64,000 nt of DNA. Source: Massilibacteroides vaginae. GTDB taxonomy: Bacteria > Bacteroidota > Bacteroidia > Bacteroidales > Tannerellaceae. The DNA lies in NCBI RefSeq assembly GCF_900178525.1, contig NZ_FXDJ01000008.1, positions 501,001 through 565,000 of the forward strand, written 5' to 3'. Of this stretch, positions 53,486 to 62,078 are shown piece by piece (the stretch's first letter is position 1; each line of letters opens with the position of its first letter). The notes under the pieces were generated by a model that had not been told where the DNA came from, made no database searches, and was given only the letters and a program-made list of their open reading frames with translations. Both the position numbers and the translations under genes were made by a program.

Positions 53486-53493
53486 TATTTTTG
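53486..53493 (+). promoter_or_regulatory. Predicted -7 element for the nqr operon
   Basis: TATTTTTG (TAnnTTTG) lies 33 bases before the nqrA ATG. Confidence 0.5.
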
Positions 53494-53526
53494 CGATAAA
53501 ATTACATAAACATCTTAAGTTGTATT

Positions 53527-54879
53527 ATGACAAATGTGATTAAGCTTAAAAAAGGCTTAGACATCCAACTGAAAGGCAAACCCGCGGAAGTACTGTTATC
53601 GAACGGGCGTAGCGCTAATTATGCTATCGTTCCAGATAATTTTAACGGTATTACCCCAAAGGTTGTTGTCCGCGTAGGGGATAAAGTTAAAGCCGGTTCT
53701 GTCCTTATCATAGACAAGACCTATCCCGAAATCAAATTCGTCTCTCCTGTAAGCGGTGAAGTAACTGCCGTGAACAGAGGTGAAAAGCGTAAAGTGCTTA
53801 GCGTCGTTGTTAAGCCCGACGCGGAAAACCAATACGAAGATTTCGGAAAGAAAAGTGTTTCATCCCTCAACGGTGAAGAAATAAAAGAAGCACTTTTAAA
53901 TGCCGGCCTCTGGCCTTGTATCAAACAACGTCCTTACGACATCATAGCGCGTCCGAACGAAGTTCCACGCGATATTTTTGTTTCTGCGTTTTACACTGTT
54001 CCTCTTGCGCCAAATTTCGATTTTGTGATAAAAGGACAGGAAAACGATTTTCAAACAGGGATTGATGCGCTCGCTAAATTAACCGACGGAAAATTATATG
54101 TCAGTTTGAAAAAAGGATCGGCCATTAAAGTGAACAACGCTGAAGTTGTTGAGTTTGAAGGACCTCATCCGGCAGGAAACTTAGGTATACAAATTAATCA
54201 AATCAAACCAGTCAATAAAGGAGAAACTGTTTGGGCTGTTCGTCCTGACGATGTAATTCAGATTGGCCGTTTATTTAACACCGGCATTGCCGACTTTACC
54301 CGTTTGATCGCGCTAACCGGCTCCGAACTATCCAAAACAGGATATGTGAAAGCCATTTCAGGTTGCGACATTAACAGTTTAGTTGGAGACAAACTGCAAC
54401 CTACGCAAGGAAACGTTCGTATCGTTAGCGGAGATGTACTGACAGGAACAAAAGTTTCTAAAGAAGAATTCCTCGGATTCTACGACACACAAATCAGCAC
54501 ACTTCCGGAAGGAGACGAAACCCATGAGTTTTTAGGTTGGGCCGCTTTAGGTGTAAATAAATTCAGCGCAGGATATACATTCTTAAGCAGTCTGTTTGGC
54601 GGTGTTAAGAAAGAACGTGTTATCGACGCCCGTATCAAAGGGGGTAAACGCGCCATGATTATGTCCAACGAATACGACAAGGTATTCCCGATGGATATAT
54701 TCCCTGAATATCTGCTGAAGGCTATTATCACTTTTGACATTGACAAGATGGAAAATCTGGGAATTTACGAAGTAGCTCCTGAGGATTTCGCCTTGTGCGA
54801 AGTGGTGGATACATCTAAGATCGAGTTACAGAAGATTGTTCGTAACGGACTGGATCTTCTTTATAAGGAAATGAATTAA
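53527..54879 (+). CDS. nqrA: Na+-translocating NADH:quinone reductase subunit A
   Basis: The 450-aa cytoplasm-facing subunit A of the sodium-pumping respiratory enzyme has IKLKKGLDIQLKGKP at the start and a barrel-hybrid-like domain (VVRVGDKVKAGSVLIIDKTYPEIKFVSPVSGEV). Length matches the family. It is the first gene of the six-gene nqr operon. The complex oxidises NADH, reduces quinone (here probably menaquinone for fumarate reduction) and exports Na+. Confidence 0.95.
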   Translation: MTNVIKLKKGLDIQLKGKPAEVLLSNGRSANYAIVPDNFNGITPKVVVRVGDKVKAGSVLIIDKTYPEIKFVSPVSGEVTAVNRGEKRKVLSVVVKPDAENQYEDFGKKSVSSLNGEEIKEALLNAGLWPCIKQRPYDIIARPNEVPRDIFVSAFYTVPLAPNFDFVIKGQENDFQTGIDALAKLTDGKLYVSLKKGSAIKVNNAEVVEFEGPHPAGNLGIQINQIKPVNKGETVWAVRPDDVIQIGRLFNTGIADFTRLIALTGSELSKTGYVKAISGCDINSLVGDKLQPTQGNVRIVSGDVLTGTKVSKEEFLGFYDTQISTLPEGDETHEFLGWAALGVNKFSAGYTFLSSLFGGVKKERVIDARIKGGKRAMIMSNEYDKVFPMDIFPEYLLKAIITFDIDKMENLGIYEVAPEDFALCEVVDTSKIELQKIVRNGLDLLYKEMN

Positions 54880-54902
54880 TAATACAATAAACAGAATACA
54901 CA

Positions 54903-56096
54903 TTGAAAGCGTTAAGAAAATATCTCGACAAGATTAAGCCTAATTTTGAAGAGGGGGGAAAGCTGGGAATGTTCCGTTCTGTCTTTGACGGGTTCGAAAC
55001 TTTTTTATTTACACCGAACACAACGTCAAAATCAGGAGTGCACATTCACGACAGCATAGATTCTAAACGTACCATGATAGTGGTAATCATCGCTTTGATT
55101 CCTGCTCTATTATTTGGTATGTATAATGTCGGTCACCAACACAATCTGGCAATTGGCGCAGATCCGGGTTTTTGGGCGACATTTATTTTTGGTTTTCTGG
55201 CAGTATTACCTCAGATCATCGTTTCGTATGGTGTTGGTTTAGGTATTGAATTTGTCGTTGCCCAGATCAAAAAAGAAGAAATTCAAGAGGGATTCCTGGT
55301 ATCAGGTATGTTGATCCCAATGATCGTACCTGTAGATACACCGCTTTGGATGATCGCTATTGCTACGGCATTCGCGGTTATTTTTGCGAAAGAAGTATTT
55401 GGTGGTACCGGTTATAATATATTTAATGTGGCGTTAGTTACGCGCGCATTCTTATTCTTTGCTTATCCGGCAGCCATGTCCGGTGATAAAGTGTTTGTAC
55501 GCACATCGACTACTTTTGGTTTAGGAGATGGCACAGTTGTAGATTCATTCTCCGGAGCAACTCCTTTAGGACAGATTGGTACAGCAACAACAAACAGCAC
55601 AGCCGTTACCGACGTATTAGGCGATCCTTTATCATTAATGGATATGTTTATCGGTTTAATACCGGGGTCAATAGGTGAAACTTCCAAATTAGCGATCCTT
55701 ATCGGAGCCGTTATTTTATTAGTTACCAAAATAGCCAGTTGGAAAACAATGTTTTCCGTATTTATCGGAGGTGCCGTAACCGCATCGTTGTTTAATCTGA
55801 TCGGAACTACAGCATCTATGTCTTTAGGTCCGTTAGAGCATATTTTATTAGGTGGTTTCGCGTTTGGTGCCGTGTTTATGGCAACAGACCCTGTTACTTC
55901 GGCTCGTACTGAAAAAGGAAAATACATTTATGGATTGTTAGTTGGCTTCATGGCTGTAGTGATTCGTGTACTGAACCCTGGTTATCCGGAAGGTATGATG
56001 TTGGCAATTCTGCTGATGAACATATTCGCTCCATTAATTGACTATTATGTGGTTGAGGCAAACATCAAACAACGCTTAAAGAGAGCAATTAAGTAA
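54903..56096 (+). CDS. nqrB: Na+-translocating NADH:quinone reductase subunit B
   Basis: The 397-aa multi-helix membrane subunit holds riboflavin and covalent FMN. The FMN-linking threonine is Thr220 in FSGATPLGQIG. The start is a TTG at 54903: no ATG precedes LRKYLDKIKPNFEEGGK, a segment that aligns with the N-terminus of known NqrB proteins, so the rare start codon is real rather than an artefact. nqrA ends 23 bp upstream. Confidence 0.94.
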   Translation: MKALRKYLDKIKPNFEEGGKLGMFRSVFDGFETFLFTPNTTSKSGVHIHDSIDSKRTMIVVIIALIPALLFGMYNVGHQHNLAIGADPGFWATFIFGFLAVLPQIIVSYGVGLGIEFVVAQIKKEEIQEGFLVSGMLIPMIVPVDTPLWMIAIATAFAVIFAKEVFGGTGYNIFNVALVTRAFLFFAYPAAMSGDKVFVRTSTTFGLGDGTVVDSFSGATPLGQIGTATTNSTAVTDVLGDPLSLMDMFIGLIPGSIGETSKLAILIGAVILLVTKIASWKTMFSVFIGGAVTASLFNLIGTTASMSLGPLEHILLGGFAFGAVFMATDPVTSARTEKGKYIYGLLVGFMAVVIRVLNPGYPEGMMLAILLMNIFAPLIDYYVVEANIKQRLKRAIK

Positions 56097-56115
56097 TAAA
56101 GAGGGAATATAAGAT

Positions 56116-56796
56116 ATGAATACACAAAGTAATCTATATACCGTTATATATGCGGCTTTGCTTGTAATTTTCGTGGCGGCAGCATTAGCTTTCACGAATC
56201 AGGTGTTAAAAGATACGCAAAAGAAAAACGAAGAGATTGATAAAAAGATACAGATACTGCGCTGCGTTAATGTTGTAGCTACAGCAAAAGACGTAGAGGC
56301 AAAATATGATGAACTGGTTCAGGAAACTTTTCTTGTAAACAAAGATGGCGATAAAGTTGAAGGTGATGCTTTCAAGACAGATGTTGCTAAGGCTTTTGCA
56401 GGCGGAACTGCCCTGCCGGTTTTTGTTACAAAAATTGATGGTCAGGTCAAATATATCGTCGCTATGCGTGGCACCGGTTTATGGGGTCCGCTGTGGGGAT
56501 ATTTGGCTTTGAATGATGATAAGAACACGGTTTTTGGTGCAGACTTCAGTCATGCCGGTGAAACTCCGGGGTTAGGGGCAGAAATCACGCTTCCATTTTT
56601 CGGACGCCAATTTGTTGGCAAAGAAATTTTCAAAAATGGGGAGTTTAAAAGTATTGCCATTGTGAAGCCTGGTAAAACAGCTGAAGGACAGGACTACGTA
56701 GATGGTATTTCCGGTGGTACGATTACCAGTCAGGGAGTAGATAAAATGATCTACAACAGTTTGAATAATTATGTGGAATTTTTAAAATCTAAATAA
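56116..56796 (+). CDS. nqrC: Na+-translocating NADH:quinone reductase subunit C
   Basis: The 226-aa subunit has one N-terminal membrane helix (LYTVIYAALLVIFVAAALAF) and a periplasmic flavin domain. The covalent FMN site is Thr202 in GISGGTITSQGV (SGxT motif). GLWGPLWGYLAL and HAGETPGLGAEI are family blocks. It is followed by nqrD after 11 bp. Confidence 0.95.
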   Translation: MNTQSNLYTVIYAALLVIFVAAALAFTNQVLKDTQKKNEEIDKKIQILRCVNVVATAKDVEAKYDELVQETFLVNKDGDKVEGDAFKTDVAKAFAGGTALPVFVTKIDGQVKYIVAMRGTGLWGPLWGYLALNDDKNTVFGADFSHAGETPGLGAEITLPFFGRQFVGKEIFKNGEFKSIAIVKPGKTAEGQDYVDGISGGTITSQGVDKMIYNSLNNYVEFLKSK

Positions 56797-56807
56797 CTAA
56801 GCAGACT

Positions 56808-57440
56808 ATGAGTTTATTTTCTGGAAAAAACAAAGATATTTTACTGGGACCTATTAGTAAGAAAAACCCGGTTGTTGTACAAATGCTTGGTATTTGTTCG
56901 GCACTGGCCGTTACTGCTAAGTTAGAACCTTCTATCGTAATGGCAATTTCCGTTGTTGTGGTTATTGCGTTTGCGAATGTGATCATTTCTTTGATCCGTA
57001 AAACGATACCTAACCGTATCCGTATTATTGTTCAGTTAGTAGTAGCCGCTACATTGGTTACATTAGTTAGTGAAATATTAAAAGCATTTGCTTACGATGT
57101 AAGTAAACAGTTGTCTGTTTTTATCGGACTGATCCTAACAAACTGTATTTTGATGGGACGTATGGAAGCATTCGGTTTGAGCAACGGCCCCTGGGAGTCT
57201 TTCTTGGATGGGGTTGGTCACGGAGCCGGCTATGGTGTAATTCTTATTATTGTAGGTTTCTTCCGTGAACTATTAGGTTCGGGCACTCTTTTAGGTATAC
57301 AAATAGTTCCTCAGATTTTTTATGACTGGGGCTATGTTAATAATGGATTGATGATTCTCCCACCAATGGCACTTATTGTTATTGCTGTGATTATCTGGAT
57401 TCATCGAGCGAGAAATAAAGACCTTCAGGAGGAAAAATAA
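56808..57440 (+). CDS. nqrD: Na+-translocating NADH:quinone reductase subunit D
   Basis: The 210-aa membrane protein of the NqrDE/RnfAE family has six helices. GPISKKNPVVVQMLGICSALAVT and FIGLILTNCILMGRMEAF contain the two cysteines (GICSAL, TNCIL) that with NqrE bind an iron centre within the membrane. It is located in the nqr operon between C and E. Confidence 0.95.
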   Translation: MSLFSGKNKDILLGPISKKNPVVVQMLGICSALAVTAKLEPSIVMAISVVVVIAFANVIISLIRKTIPNRIRIIVQLVVAATLVTLVSEILKAFAYDVSKQLSVFIGLILTNCILMGRMEAFGLSNGPWESFLDGVGHGAGYGVILIIVGFFRELLGSGTLLGIQIVPQIFYDWGYVNNGLMILPPMALIVIAVIIWIHRARNKDLQEEK

Positions 57441-57461
57441 AACAGGTAAATAAGAAATAAC

Positions 57462-58079
57462 ATGCAAGAAATATTAAGTACGTTAGTCAGTTCAGTATTC
57501 GTTGAAAATATGGTTTTCGCATACTATTTGGGTATGTGTTCGTATCTGGCTGTATCTAAGAACGTAAAAACAGCTTTAGGCTTAGGGCTTGCGGTCACGT
57601 TTTTCCTTGTCTTTACCGTTCCAATCAATTTTTTGTTGGATAATTATGTGTTAAAAGAAGGTGCATTAAGCTGGTTAGGCGAAGGTTTCGCAAACGTAGA
57701 TTTAAGTTTCATCAGTTTAATCATTTTCATAACAGTTATTGCTTCGTTCGGTCAGTTGGTTGAAATGATAATCGAGCAATTTATGCCTTCTTTGCAAGCA
57801 GCGTTAGGTATTTTCCTTCCTTTGCTTTGTATCAACTGTGCTATCCTTGGGGGTGTGTTATTCATGCAACAGAAAGCATTCGCGAACGTAGGCGTTGCAA
57901 CTGTTTACGGATTAGGTTCGGGTATCGGTTGGTTATTGGCCATCGTCGGACTGGCTGCAATTCGTGAGAAATTAGGCTATTCTGATGTGCCTAAACCATT
58001 GAAAGGGTTAGGTATCACATTTATCATCACCGGATTAATGGGTATGGCATTTATGTGTTTCTCCGGATTGAAGATATAA
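57462..58079 (+). CDS. nqrE: Na+-translocating NADH:quinone reductase subunit E
   Basis: The 205-aa six-helix partner of NqrD contains LGMCSYLAVSK and LLCINCAILGG with the matching cysteines for the shared iron centre. The length and order of helices are standard. Confidence 0.95.
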   Translation: MQEILSTLVSSVFVENMVFAYYLGMCSYLAVSKNVKTALGLGLAVTFFLVFTVPINFLLDNYVLKEGALSWLGEGFANVDLSFISLIIFITVIASFGQLVEMIIEQFMPSLQAALGIFLPLLCINCAILGGVLFMQQKAFANVGVATVYGLGSGIGWLLAIVGLAAIREKLGYSDVPKPLKGLGITFIITGLMGMAFMCFSGLKI

Positions 58080-58106
58080 TATTAACGAATTAAGTAATAA
58101 ATAAAG

Positions 58107-59369
58107 ATGACAATACTTATATCAGGTGGGTTTACAATCATCGTCAGTGTAATCGTATTCTTTACGCTGACAATGGTTATCGTAGCCACTCTATTATATG
58201 CAAAAGCAAAATTGATTCCCTCCGGTAATGTGAAATTAACTGTAAATGGGGAGAAAGAGTTTAGTGTAGCTCAAGGTGCTACTCTTTTAAATACACTTCA
58301 GGGTGAAGGCATTTATTTGTCTTCCGCTTGTGGTGGTGGTGGTAGTTGTGGACAATGCCGTTGTCAGGTATTAGAAGGAGGAGGTACTATCCTTCCTACT
58401 GAAGTTGGCTTCTTCTCACGCAAACAAATTAAGGAAAACTGGAGACTTGGTTGCCAGACTAAGGTAAAAGGTGATCTGTTAGTTCAGGTTCCTGAAGAGG
58501 TGTTCGGAGTAAACGAATGGGAATGTACAGTAGTTTCTAACCATAACGTTGCTTCTTTCATCAAAGAATTTACCGTTAAATTGCCGGAAGGCGAAACGAT
58601 GAACTTTAAATCCGGTAGTTACGCGCAAATCGCTATTCCGAAATTCGATATCAAATTTGCAGACATGGAAATTGACGACCGATTCAAAGCGGAATGGGAT
58701 AAGTTCAAACTATGGCCTTTAACATGTAAGAATAATGAAGAAACAATTCGTGCTTACTCTATGGCCAACTACCCTGCCGAAGGAAATATTGTGACCCTTA
58801 ACGTTCGTATTGCAACACCTCCATTTGACCGTGCAACCGGAACATGGAAAGCCGGTGTTACTCCGGGTATCGCGTCTTCCTACATATTCTCACTCAAACC
58901 GGGAGACAAAGTAAAGATGTCCGGTCCTTATGGAGATTTCCATATCTTAGATACCAAACGTGAAATGTTATACATTGGTGGTGGTGCAGGTATGGCTCCT
59001 TTGCGTGCGCACTTGCTTCACTTATTCAAAACGCTTAAAACTACGGATCGTACAGTGACTTACTGGTATGGAGCCCGTTCTAAGAATGAAATATTCTACG
59101 AAGAAGATTTCCGCGAAATAGAAAGGGAATTCCCGAACTTTAAGTTCAACATTGCACTGTCTGAACCACGTCCGGAAGATAACTGGACAGGTTATGTAGG
59201 ATTTATTCATCAGGTTATTTATGATCACTACCTGAAAGATCATGAAGCACCGGAAGATATTGAATACTACATGTGCGGTCCCGGTCCAATGTCTAATGCA
59301 GTAAAAGTGATGTTAGATAACCTTGGCGTCCCTCGTGAAATGTTATTATTCGACGATTTCGGAGCTTAA
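58107..59369 (+). CDS. nqrF: Na+-translocating NADH:quinone reductase subunit F
   Basis: The 420-aa NADH-oxidising subunit has one N-terminal membrane helix (about 5-28), a [2Fe-2S] ferredoxin domain with SACGGGGSCGQCRCQVLEGG and the fourth ligand in RLGCQTKV, then an FAD domain (RAYSMANYPAEGN) and an NAD domain (YIGGGAGMAPLRAHLLHL, MCGPGPM) with the usual aromatic C-terminus (FDDFGA). It is the last gene of the operon and is followed by a long palindromic terminator. Confidence 0.96.
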   Translation: MTILISGGFTIIVSVIVFFTLTMVIVATLLYAKAKLIPSGNVKLTVNGEKEFSVAQGATLLNTLQGEGIYLSSACGGGGSCGQCRCQVLEGGGTILPTEVGFFSRKQIKENWRLGCQTKVKGDLLVQVPEEVFGVNEWECTVVSNHNVASFIKEFTVKLPEGETMNFKSGSYAQIAIPKFDIKFADMEIDDRFKAEWDKFKLWPLTCKNNEETIRAYSMANYPAEGNIVTLNVRIATPPFDRATGTWKAGVTPGIASSYIFSLKPGDKVKMSGPYGDFHILDTKREMLYIGGGAGMAPLRAHLLHLFKTLKTTDRTVTYWYGARSKNEIFYEEDFREIEREFPNFKFNIALSEPRPEDNWTGYVGFIHQVIYDHYLKDHEAPEDIEYYMCGPGPMSNAVKVMLDNLGVPREMLLFDDFGA

Positions 59370-59386
59370 CAAAGTTTAGCTTACTA

Positions 59387-59432
59387 TATAAAGAAAGGGC
59401 GGTTGAAAATTTTCAACCGCCCTTTCTTTATA
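59387..59432. terminator. Bidirectional terminator between nqrF and gltA (46-bp perfect palindrome)
   Basis: The two halves 59387-59409 and 59410-59432 are exact reverse complements centred on GAAAATTTTC, with a GGGCGG/CCGCCC core and T-rich flanks on each strand. It ends two converging operons. Confidence 0.9.
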
Positions 59433-59446
59433 GTAGCTAAAACTTA

Positions 59447-60796
59447 TTATCTTTTCTTCAAAGGAATATAAGCCTCTTCGTCTAAAACATTCTTATATGC
59501 CGGACGTATAATACGTTTTCCATCGAATGTCAATTCTTCAATACGATGTGCCATCCATCCTACGATACGTGACATCGCAAATAATGGAGTGTAAATTTCT
59601 TGTGGTAAACCAATCATTTCATATACAAATCCGGAATAGAAGTCAACATTTGAAGATACACGTTTCTTCGTACCTTTAAATTTAGCGAAACTGTCGATCG
59701 CGCGTTCTTCCAACAGTTCCAGGAATTTAAATTCTTCTTCACGACCTTTTTCTTTAGCTAAATCACGGGCTAATTCTTTAAGAAGAACAGCTCTGGGGTC
59801 GGAAATAGTGTAAACAGCATGCCCGATACCATAAATTAAGCCGGAATTGTCATATACTTCCTTATTTAACATGCGCATGAAATAAGCGTCAATTTCTTCC
59901 ACACTGTTCCAATCAACAATATTTTCTTTCAAATGATGAAACATATCTGCCACCTGAATATTAGCACCTCCGTGCAAAGGACCTTTCAATGAACCAATAC
60001 CTGCTGCTATTGACGAGTAAGTATCCGTTCCACTGGAACTCGTAACGCGCACTGTAAATGTTGAGTTGTTACCACCACCGTGTTCAGCTTGTAATACTAA
60101 CAATAAGTCCAACGTACGTGCATCAAGTTCTGTATATTCTTTCTGTAACATAAACAAGAAGTTTTCAGCCAAAGAAACGTTTTCTTTTGGATGACGAATA
60201 TGCAGCGAACGACCCTGTGTACTGTGACGATAGATATTATAAGCGTAAGCAATAATTGTCGGGAATTTAGAAATTAACTCAATAGCCTGACGCATCAGAT
60301 TGTCTCGTGATGTATCATCCGGGTTTATATCGAATGTATACATTTCCAATACGCTACGCGCTAGAATATTCATGATATTTTGTCCTTCCAGATCAAGAAT
60401 ATTCATTTTTGTTTTTTGCTCAAGAGCCATATTCTCATTAAGCAATTCTTTAAATGCCGCTAACTCCTCCTTGTCCGGAAGCTTAGCAGAGAGCAACAAA
60501 TAGCAAACTTCTTCAAATCCGAAGCGTTTTTCTTTCAGTAAAGCGTGGGCTAAATCTTCCACATCATACCCACGATAAAACAATTTTCCGGGGATAGCCT
60601 TCAAACCACCTTCCGGCAGTCGTTCGTAACCTACAACATTACCAACTTTTGTGAGTCCTACCAGTACACCTGTTCCATCCTCATTACGTAATCCTCTTTT
60701 CACATCGAACTTCGGGAACAATTCATTGTCTATTTTAGTACACTCTTTCGCCAATTCGGAAAGACGGTAAATTATATATTCTTTTTTCATGAGCAT
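59447..60796 (-). CDS. gltA: Citrate synthase
   Basis: The 449-aa enzyme condenses oxaloacetate and acetyl-CoA. Catalytic residues are visible in LQAEHGGGNNSTF (His), YGIGHAVYTISDPRA (His) and SSNVDFYSGFVYEMIG (Asp). It is longer at the N-terminus than the enterobacterial form, as seen in related Bacteroidota. Its gene follows icd by 15 bp, forming the operon acn-icd-gltA that supplies 2-oxoglutarate for glutamate synthesis. A second Met at codon 3 is an equally good start. Confidence 0.95.
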   Translation of the reverse strand: MLMKKEYIIYRLSELAKECTKIDNELFPKFDVKRGLRNEDGTGVLVGLTKVGNVVGYERLPEGGLKAIPGKLFYRGYDVEDLAHALLKEKRFGFEEVCYLLLSAKLPDKEELAAFKELLNENMALEQKTKMNILDLEGQNIMNILARSVLEMYTFDINPDDTSRDNLMRQAIELISKFPTIIAYAYNIYRHSTQGRSLHIRHPKENVSLAENFLFMLQKEYTELDARTLDLLLVLQAEHGGGNNSTFTVRVTSSSGTDTYSSIAAGIGSLKGPLHGGANIQVADMFHHLKENIVDWNSVEEIDAYFMRMLNKEVYDNSGLIYGIGHAVYTISDPRAVLLKELARDLAKEKGREEEFKFLELLEERAIDSFAKFKGTKKRVSSNVDFYSGFVYEMIGLPQEIYTPLFAMSRIVGWMAHRIEELTFDGKRIIRPAYKNVLDEEAYIPLKKR

Positions 60797-60811
60797 TATA
60801 TTTTAATTTGT

Positions 60812-62074
60812 TTATAATAAAGTAATAAGCATTTGCCCAAATTCCTTAGTACCTAATGATGTTCCATTTGGCATAAAGCGAGCTAAATCATGTGTTGCCT
60901 TCCCGCTTTGAAAAGACTTTTCTAATGCTTCCGTAATTAAAGTTGCAGCAGCATTCCAGCCTAAATATTCCAACAACATCACAGACGAAAGCAGTAAGGA
61001 GGAAGGATTCACAATATTCTTTCCGGCAATGTTAGGAGCGGTTCCGTGGGTAGCTTCAAAAACGGCATGTCCTGTATTGTAATTGATATTTGCTCCCGGA
61101 GCTATACCAATACCTCCAACCATTGCAGCCAATTGATCCGAAACGTAATCACCATTCAAGTTCAGCGTGGCTATAACAGAATATTCTTCCGGGATAAGTA
61201 GCGTGTTCTGCAAAAATGCATCGGCAATCACATCTTTAATGATAATCTTGCCTTCTTTTTCTGCTTTTGACAAAGCAGCCTTAGCGGCTTCTTCGCCTTG
61301 TTCTTTTTTCAATTGTTCATACTGAGGCCAGGTAAAAACACGATCTCCAAATTCTCTTTCAGCCATCGCATATCCCCAAAGTTTGAATCCTCCTTCGGTA
61401 AATTTCATTATATTCCCCTTATGCACAATTGTTACACTCGGCAAATTATGTTTTAACGCATATTCGATAGCCGCACGGATCAATCGCTCGCTTCCCTCTA
61501 TAGAAACCGGCTTAACGCCAAACGATGATGTTTCCGGAAAACGAACTTTGGTTACGCCCATCTCTTCGGTAAGGAATTTTAGGAATTTCTTTGCCTCAGG
61601 CGTTCCCTGCTGCCATTCAATGCCTGCATAAATATCTTCCGTATTTTCACGGAAAATATACATATCCACTTTCTGAGGTTCTTTCACCGGAGTTTCCACA
61701 CCTTTAAACCAACGAACAGGGCGCAAACAAACAAAGAGATCCAACGTTTGTCTCAAGGCAACATTCAACGAGCGGATTCCTCCGCCAATAGGAGTAGTTA
61801 ATGGACCTTTTATTCCTACTAAGTATTCTCTGAACGCTGTCATAGTTTCTTCAGGAAGCCAACTACCCGTTGCATTAAATGCTTTTTCACCGGCAAGTAC
61901 TTCTTTCCATTCTATTTTTCGTTCACCGTTATATGCTTTTTCTACCGCTGCATCTACAATACGCTGGCTTACGGGTGTAATCTCCGCCCCTACTCCATCT
62001 CCTTCAATAAAAGGAATAATAACATGATGCGGAACAATAAGTTCTCCGTTTTGTTTTATTATTTTTTCTGACAT
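60812..62074 (-). CDS. icd: Isocitrate dehydrogenase (NADP type)
   Basis: The 420-aa homodimeric isocitrate/isopropylmalate dehydrogenase family enzyme has the substrate serine region [14 protein letters not shown], the metal/substrate segment [26 protein letters not shown] and [21 protein letters not shown]. Cofactor is judged NADP by overall similarity to the bacterial Icd type; not proven here. It lies 4 bp after the aconitase gene. Confidence 0.94.
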   Translation of the reverse strand: MSEKIIKQNGELIVPHHVIIPFIEGDGVGAEITPVSQRIVDAAVEKAYNGERKIEWKEVLAGEKAFNATGSWLPEETMTAFREYLVGIKGPLTTPIGGGIRSLNVALRQTLDLFVCLRPVRWFKGVETPVKEPQKVDMYIFRENTEDIYAGIEWQQGTPEAKKFLKFLTEEMGVTKVRFPETSSFGVKPVSIEGSERLIRAAIEYALKHNLPSVTIVHKGNIMKFTEGGFKLWGYAMAEREFGDRVFTWPQYEQLKKEQGEEAAKAALSKAEKEGKIIIKDVIADAFLQNTLLIPEEYSVIATLNLNGDYVSDQLAAMVGGIGIAPGANINYNTGHAVFEATHGTAPNIAGKNIVNPSSLLLSSVMLLEYLGWNAAATLITEALEKSFQSGKATHDLARFMPNGTSLGTKEFGQMLITLL

Positions 62075-62078
62075 AGAA

